Assembly: GCA_964642545.1 (NCBI GenBank)
Contig: CAZXQU010000064.1
Coordinates: 1-16,270, forward strand
Origin: QYOJ01 sp964642545
GTDB lineage: Bacteria > Bacteroidota > Bacteroidia > Bacteroidales > FEN-979
Direction of reading: 5' to 3'
DNA: 16,270 bases
Shown: positions 14,093 through 16,270 of the stretch, in pieces
How the letters are laid out: each line of letters begins with the position of its first letter
How positions within the stretch are numbered: the first letter of the stretch is position 1
Notes under the pieces: generated by a model
What the model was told of the DNA's origin: nothing
What the model saw: the letters and a program-made list of their open reading frames with translations, nothing else
The model's database searches: none
Position numbers and translations under genes: made by a program

Positions 14093-14980
14093 ATGACTAC
14101 TTTCATAGATACCCATTGTCACATTGATCTGGATGCTTTTGATGCAGATCGTCAGCAAGTGATTGAACGAGCAGTTGATGCAGGGGTTACCAAACTCTTT
14201 GTTCCCAACATCGATGCATCCGGCATCCGGCATCTGGCATCAGTCGTTGCTGCATACCCTGATACATGTTTTCCGATGATCGGACTGCATCCCACATCCG
14301 TGAAAGCCGATTACCGGGAGCAGATGGGAGTGATTGAGATGGAACTGCAAAAAAACAGGGAGCTATACTATGCTATTGGAGAGATCGGGATAGACCTATA
14401 CTGGGATAAGACATTTGCCAGGGAGCAGGAGGATGTATTTGTCAGGCAGCTTGAGCTGGGACTGGAATTCAATCTGCCCGTGGTAATCCACACCCGGAAT
14501 TCGATGGATATTGCGCTGGAGATATGTACAAGATTCGTTAAGAAAAATGCTGATTATAAGATCGTTAACAAGGGGAGAAACAAGGAACAAGAAACAAGAA
14601 ACAAGGAACAAGAAATCGGGAATAAGCAACCCGAAACCCTCAGGGGGGTATTTCACTGTTTCAGCGGGAATCTTCAGCAGGCTAACCAGGCCATTGACCT
14701 GGGATTCAAGCTGGGGATCGGGGGAGTAGTCACATTTAAAAATTCGGGATTGCAGCAAGTGGTGGAGGCAGTTGATTTAGAGCATTTGCTCCTGGAAACG
14801 GATGCACCCTTCCTGGCGCCAGTCCCTTTTCGTGGCCAGCGTAATGAGCCCGCTTATATTCCCTATATTGCAGAGAAAATAGCAGAATTGAAAAAGATAA
14901 CCGTGGAAGAGGTAGCGGTGACAACAACAAAGAGCGCTCTTGAGATGTTTGGCATCAGGGTCGAAGGACGTAAGACGTGA
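14093..14980 (+). CDS. tatD: TatD-family metal-dependent DNase/hydrolase with a repeat-encoded insertion
   Basis: A 295-residue TIM-barrel hydrolase; TatD proteins are Mg-dependent nucleases with exonuclease activity, cytoplasmic. Metal ligands are all present: H8 and H10 in DTHCHID, E97 in AIGEIGIDLYWD, H133 in VIHTRNS, H188 in GVFHCFSG and D237 in LLETDAPFL. The family is usually about 255-270 residues. The extra length is a hydrophilic insert at about 162-182, just before GVFHCF, built of the heptapeptide RNKEQET, then RNKEQEI, then a diverged third copy. It is encoded by nine 7-bp DNA units (14577-14639). Because active-site residues flank it intact and the insert is exactly 63 bp, the frame is kept and the enzyme is probably active. 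The final GRKT and the stop are encoded by another 7-bp repeat. Confidence 0.94.
   Translation: MTTFIDTHCHIDLDAFDADRQQVIERAVDAGVTKLFVPNIDASGIRHLASVVAAYPDTCFPMIGLHPTSVKADYREQMGVIEMELQKNRELYYAIGEIGIDLYWDKTFAREQEDVFVRQLELGLEFNLPVVIHTRNSMDIALEICTRFVKKNADYKIVNKGRNKEQETRNKEQEIGNKQPETLRGVFHCFSGNLQQANQAIDLGFKLGIGGVVTFKNSGLQQVVEAVDLEHLLLETDAPFLAPVPFRGQRNEPAYIPYIAEKIAELKKITVEEVAVTTTKSALEMFGIRVEGRKT
14216..14243. repeat. Heptanucleotide run inside tatD, inverted copy of the gatgccg repeat (unit gcatccg)
   Basis: Four units: two perfect gcatccg, then gcatctg and gcatcag. The reverse complement reads as the gatgccg repeat found 160-200 bp upstream in the glycosyltransferase tail. It encodes about residues 42-51 of TatD, where the family needs a loop of the same length, so no insertion is evident. 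Confidence 0.6.
14577..14639. repeat. Heptanucleotide tandem repeat inserted in tatD (unit g(a/g)aacaa)
   Basis: Nine 7-bp units: the first five alternate gaaacaa and ggaacaa with no other change, the last four (gaaatcg, ggaataa, gcaaccc, gaaaccc) are diverged. Total 63 bp, a multiple of three, translated as three copies of a 7-residue motif. Confidence 0.85.
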
Positions 14981-15001
14981 GACGTGAGACGTGAGACGTA
15001 A
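14967..15001. repeat. Heptanucleotide tandem repeat across the tatD-ansA junction (unit gacgtga)
   Basis: Five units: gacgtaa, three perfect gacgtga, gacgtaa. The tga in the second unit is the tatD stop codon (14978-14980). The repeat ends 16 bp before the ansA ATG. Confidence 0.85.
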
Positions 15002-15017
15002 GATACTATTTCACCAT

Positions 15018-16046
15018 ATGAATAAACAAACCTTTATCCTCATCATTTACACCGGCGGGACGATCGGGATGATCCGCGATGCGGGATCAGGGATACTTAA
15101 ACCATTTGATTTCGGGGATCTTTATACGCATTTTCCGGTGTTGCGGAACTTTGATTTCCATCTTGATTTTCATTCGCTGGATCCGTTGCTCGACTCTTCC
15201 AATATGACCCCTTCTTTCTGGACGAAACTTGCAGAGGTGATCCACACACGTTATGACAGCTACGACGGTTTTGTTGTGTTGCATGGCTCCGACACCATGG
15301 CGTATACTGCTTCGGCACTCAGTTTCATGCTGGAGAACCTGGGGAAACCGGTAATCCTGACGGGTTCTCAATTACCTATTGGAGTGGTTAGGTCCGACGG
15401 CCGTGAGAACTTCATCAATGCCATTGAGATAGCGGCAGCCCGGGAGGGAGGCAGTCCTGTCGTCCCTGAAGTGGCTATCTGTTTTGATAACATGCTATAC
15501 CGAGGTAATCGCACGACCAAGTTCAACGCCGAGAATTTCGGAGCGTTCCTTTCTGTCAACTTCCCGCCGCTGGCTGAGATCGGGGTTCACATCAAATACC
15601 GTCGCGATCTGATCCTGCCATCGGCTGAAGGTAGGCTGAAAATACATACCCATCTGGATTCCGTTATCGCCGTGCTTAAGCTTTTCCCAGGAATCACCGC
15701 CGAAGCTGTTACAGCGATCCTGGATACGAAGGGTCTCCAGGCTGTAATCCTGGAGACTTTTGGCTCCGGCAATGCACCAACCTTCCCCTGGTTTCTGGCG
15801 TTGCTGAAAGAGGCAATCGATAGGGAAATCATTATTTTAAACGTCACCCAATGCAAAGGAGGGACGGTAGAGATGGGGAAATATGAGACCAGTGCGGAAT
15901 TACAGAAGATAGGGGTTGTTGGCGGAGCCGATATTACTACCGAATCGGCCGTAGCCAAACTGCTGTGTCTTCTTGGTGCCGGCTATTCAGCTAAGAGGGT
16001 TGCCAAACTTCTGCAAACCCCGTTACGGGGCGAGATGACGGTTTGA
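15018..16046 (+). CDS. ansA: Type I (cytoplasmic) L-asparaginase
   Basis: Hydrolyses L-asparagine to aspartate and ammonia. The 342-residue product follows E. coli AnsA (338 residues) from end to end. The first catalytic threonine lies in YTGGTIGM (residues 10-17), and the second catalytic triad segment is VLHGSDTMAYTASALSFMLENLGKPVILTGSQ. Further matches are LYRGNRTTK, FGSGNAP, NVTQCKGG and the C-terminal LRGEMT. No signal peptide, so cytoplasmic as expected for type I. I chose the ATG at 15018. A GTG at 14991 in the same frame lies within the tandem repeat and would add nine residues with no family support. It follows tatD by 37 bp. Its TGA overlaps the -33 element of the tRNA promoter. An aspartate-recycling role is standard for the family; local regulation is not visible. 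Confidence 0.96.
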   Translation: MNKQTFILIIYTGGTIGMIRDAGSGILKPFDFGDLYTHFPVLRNFDFHLDFHSLDPLLDSSNMTPSFWTKLAEVIHTRYDSYDGFVVLHGSDTMAYTASALSFMLENLGKPVILTGSQLPIGVVRSDGRENFINAIEIAAAREGGSPVVPEVAICFDNMLYRGNRTTKFNAENFGAFLSVNFPPLAEIGVHIKYRRDLILPSAEGRLKIHTHLDSVIAVLKLFPGITAEAVTAILDTKGLQAVILETFGSGNAPTFPWFLALLKEAIDREIIILNVTQCKGGTVEMGKYETSAELQKIGVVGGADITTESAVAKLLCLLGAGYSAKRVAKLLQTPLRGEMTV

Positions 16047-16073
16047 TAATTCCATATACTATTTGTATTTTTG
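16042..16073 (+). promoter_or_regulatory. Bacteroidota consensus promoter for tRNA-Ser
   Basis: TTTG (16042-16045), 20-bp spacer, TATTTTTG (16066-16073): an exact match to the TTTG / TAnnTTTG consensus at standard spacing. The -33 box shares bases with the ansA stop codon. Predicted start near 16080, leaving about 70 nt of 5' leader to be removed by RNase P. Confidence 0.7.
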
Positions 16074-16124
16074 CAGCCCGAAAGTGCAGCGCAGAAGTGA
16101 GGTGTTGAGGTAACGTGGTAGCGA

Positions 16125-16149
16125 AACTGCCAACTGCCGACTGCCGACT
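16125..16149. repeat. Heptanucleotide tandem repeat abutting tRNA-Ser (unit aactgcc/gactgcc)
   Basis: Units aactgcc, aactgcc, gactgcc and a partial fourth (gactg) lie directly against the first base of the mature tRNA, inside the predicted 5' leader. Confidence 0.75.
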
Positions 16150-16240
16150 GGAGAGATGGCCGAGTGGTCGAAGGCGCACGCCTGGAAAGTGTGTAACCGC
16201 CAAAAGTGGTTCATGGGTTCGAATCCCATTCTCTCCGCCA
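16150..16240 (+). tRNA. tRNA-Ser(GGA)
   Basis: Acceptor arm GGAGAGA (16150-16156) pairs perfectly with TCTCTCC (16230-16236), followed by discriminator G and an encoded CCA (16238-16240). The D-arm contains gccgagtggtcgaaggc. The anticodon stem cacgc/gtgtg encloses the loop CTGGAAA, giving anticodon GGA (16184-16186), which reads UCC and UCU. A long variable arm (accgc paired with gtggt, near 16196-16211) marks a class II tRNA, as expected for serine. The T-arm tgggttcgaatccca is canonical. Intact and probably functional. Confidence 0.97.
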
Positions 16241-16270
16241 GGATTTTTAATAACCTAACTCCCTGTTAAG

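Noticed and set aside
13998..15001. CRISPR-like array from the dense repeats
   Set aside because: Units are 7-8 bp with no spacers, and no cas genes are present.
14991..15017. Upstream GTG start for asparaginase
   Set aside because: It lies inside the gacgtga repeat and would add nine residues not found in the AnsA family; the ATG at 15018 begins right at the family N-terminus.

Overview
The window is chromosomal DNA from a member of the Bacteroidota, most likely order Bacteroidales. Three things support this: TAnnTTTG-type promoters (best example TTTG-N20-TATTTTTG before the tRNA), start sites without clear Shine-Dalgarno sequences, and the gene set itself (OMP_b-brl-type porin, YhbP-like protein beside a TolB/BamA-like outer-membrane protein, TatD next to a type I asparaginase). 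Family or genus cannot be fixed from sequence alone. No phage, plasmid, IS transposase or CRISPR array is visible. Most genes are housekeeping genes.

Layout. 1-1285, minus strand: ubiX (3' end cut by the window edge) preceded by a small outer-membrane beta-barrel protein, with a palindromic element between them. 1453-3203, plus: an OmpR/PhoB-type response regulator and its histidine kinase, overlapping by 4 bp and divergent from the porin. 3212-4186, minus: a long-chain polyprenyl diphosphate synthase. 4284-5585, plus: a radical SAM protein, a second palindromic element and a small unrecognised helical-repeat protein. 5595-8276, minus: adenosylcobalamin-dependent (class II) ribonucleotide reductase. 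8516-12308, minus: a YhbP-family protein downstream of a 1117-residue outer-membrane protein that joins a degenerate peptidase-like domain, a TolB-like propeller and a BamA-like barrel. 12407-16046, plus: an MBL-fold hydrolase, a family 9 glycosyltransferase, TatD and asparaginase I. 16150-16240: tRNA-Ser(GGA) with its own promoter.

The most unusual signal is not a gene. Short tandem repeats with a 7-bp period (8 or 10 bp at two sites) lie at many gene edges. Each site has its own unit: gaaatac, gaaatgc, gatgccg, aatttcct, g(a/g)aacaa, gacgtga, aactgcc. Several run into coding sequence. One adds 21 in-frame residues inside TatD, one makes the C-terminal tail of the glycosyltransferase, one encodes part of the signal peptide of the big surface protein, and one supplies the last codons and stop of TatD. 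They recall the heptanucleotide STRR repeats of filamentous cyanobacteria. Two related palindromic elements built on a ccctaaaggg core (520-604 and 5071-5162) form a second dispersed repeat class.

The genes do not form one pathway. Local units that look functional are the two-component operon, possibly linked to the divergent porin through three 10-bp direct repeats; the surface-protein/YhbP operon; and the MBL-glycosyltransferase-TatD-asparaginase run.
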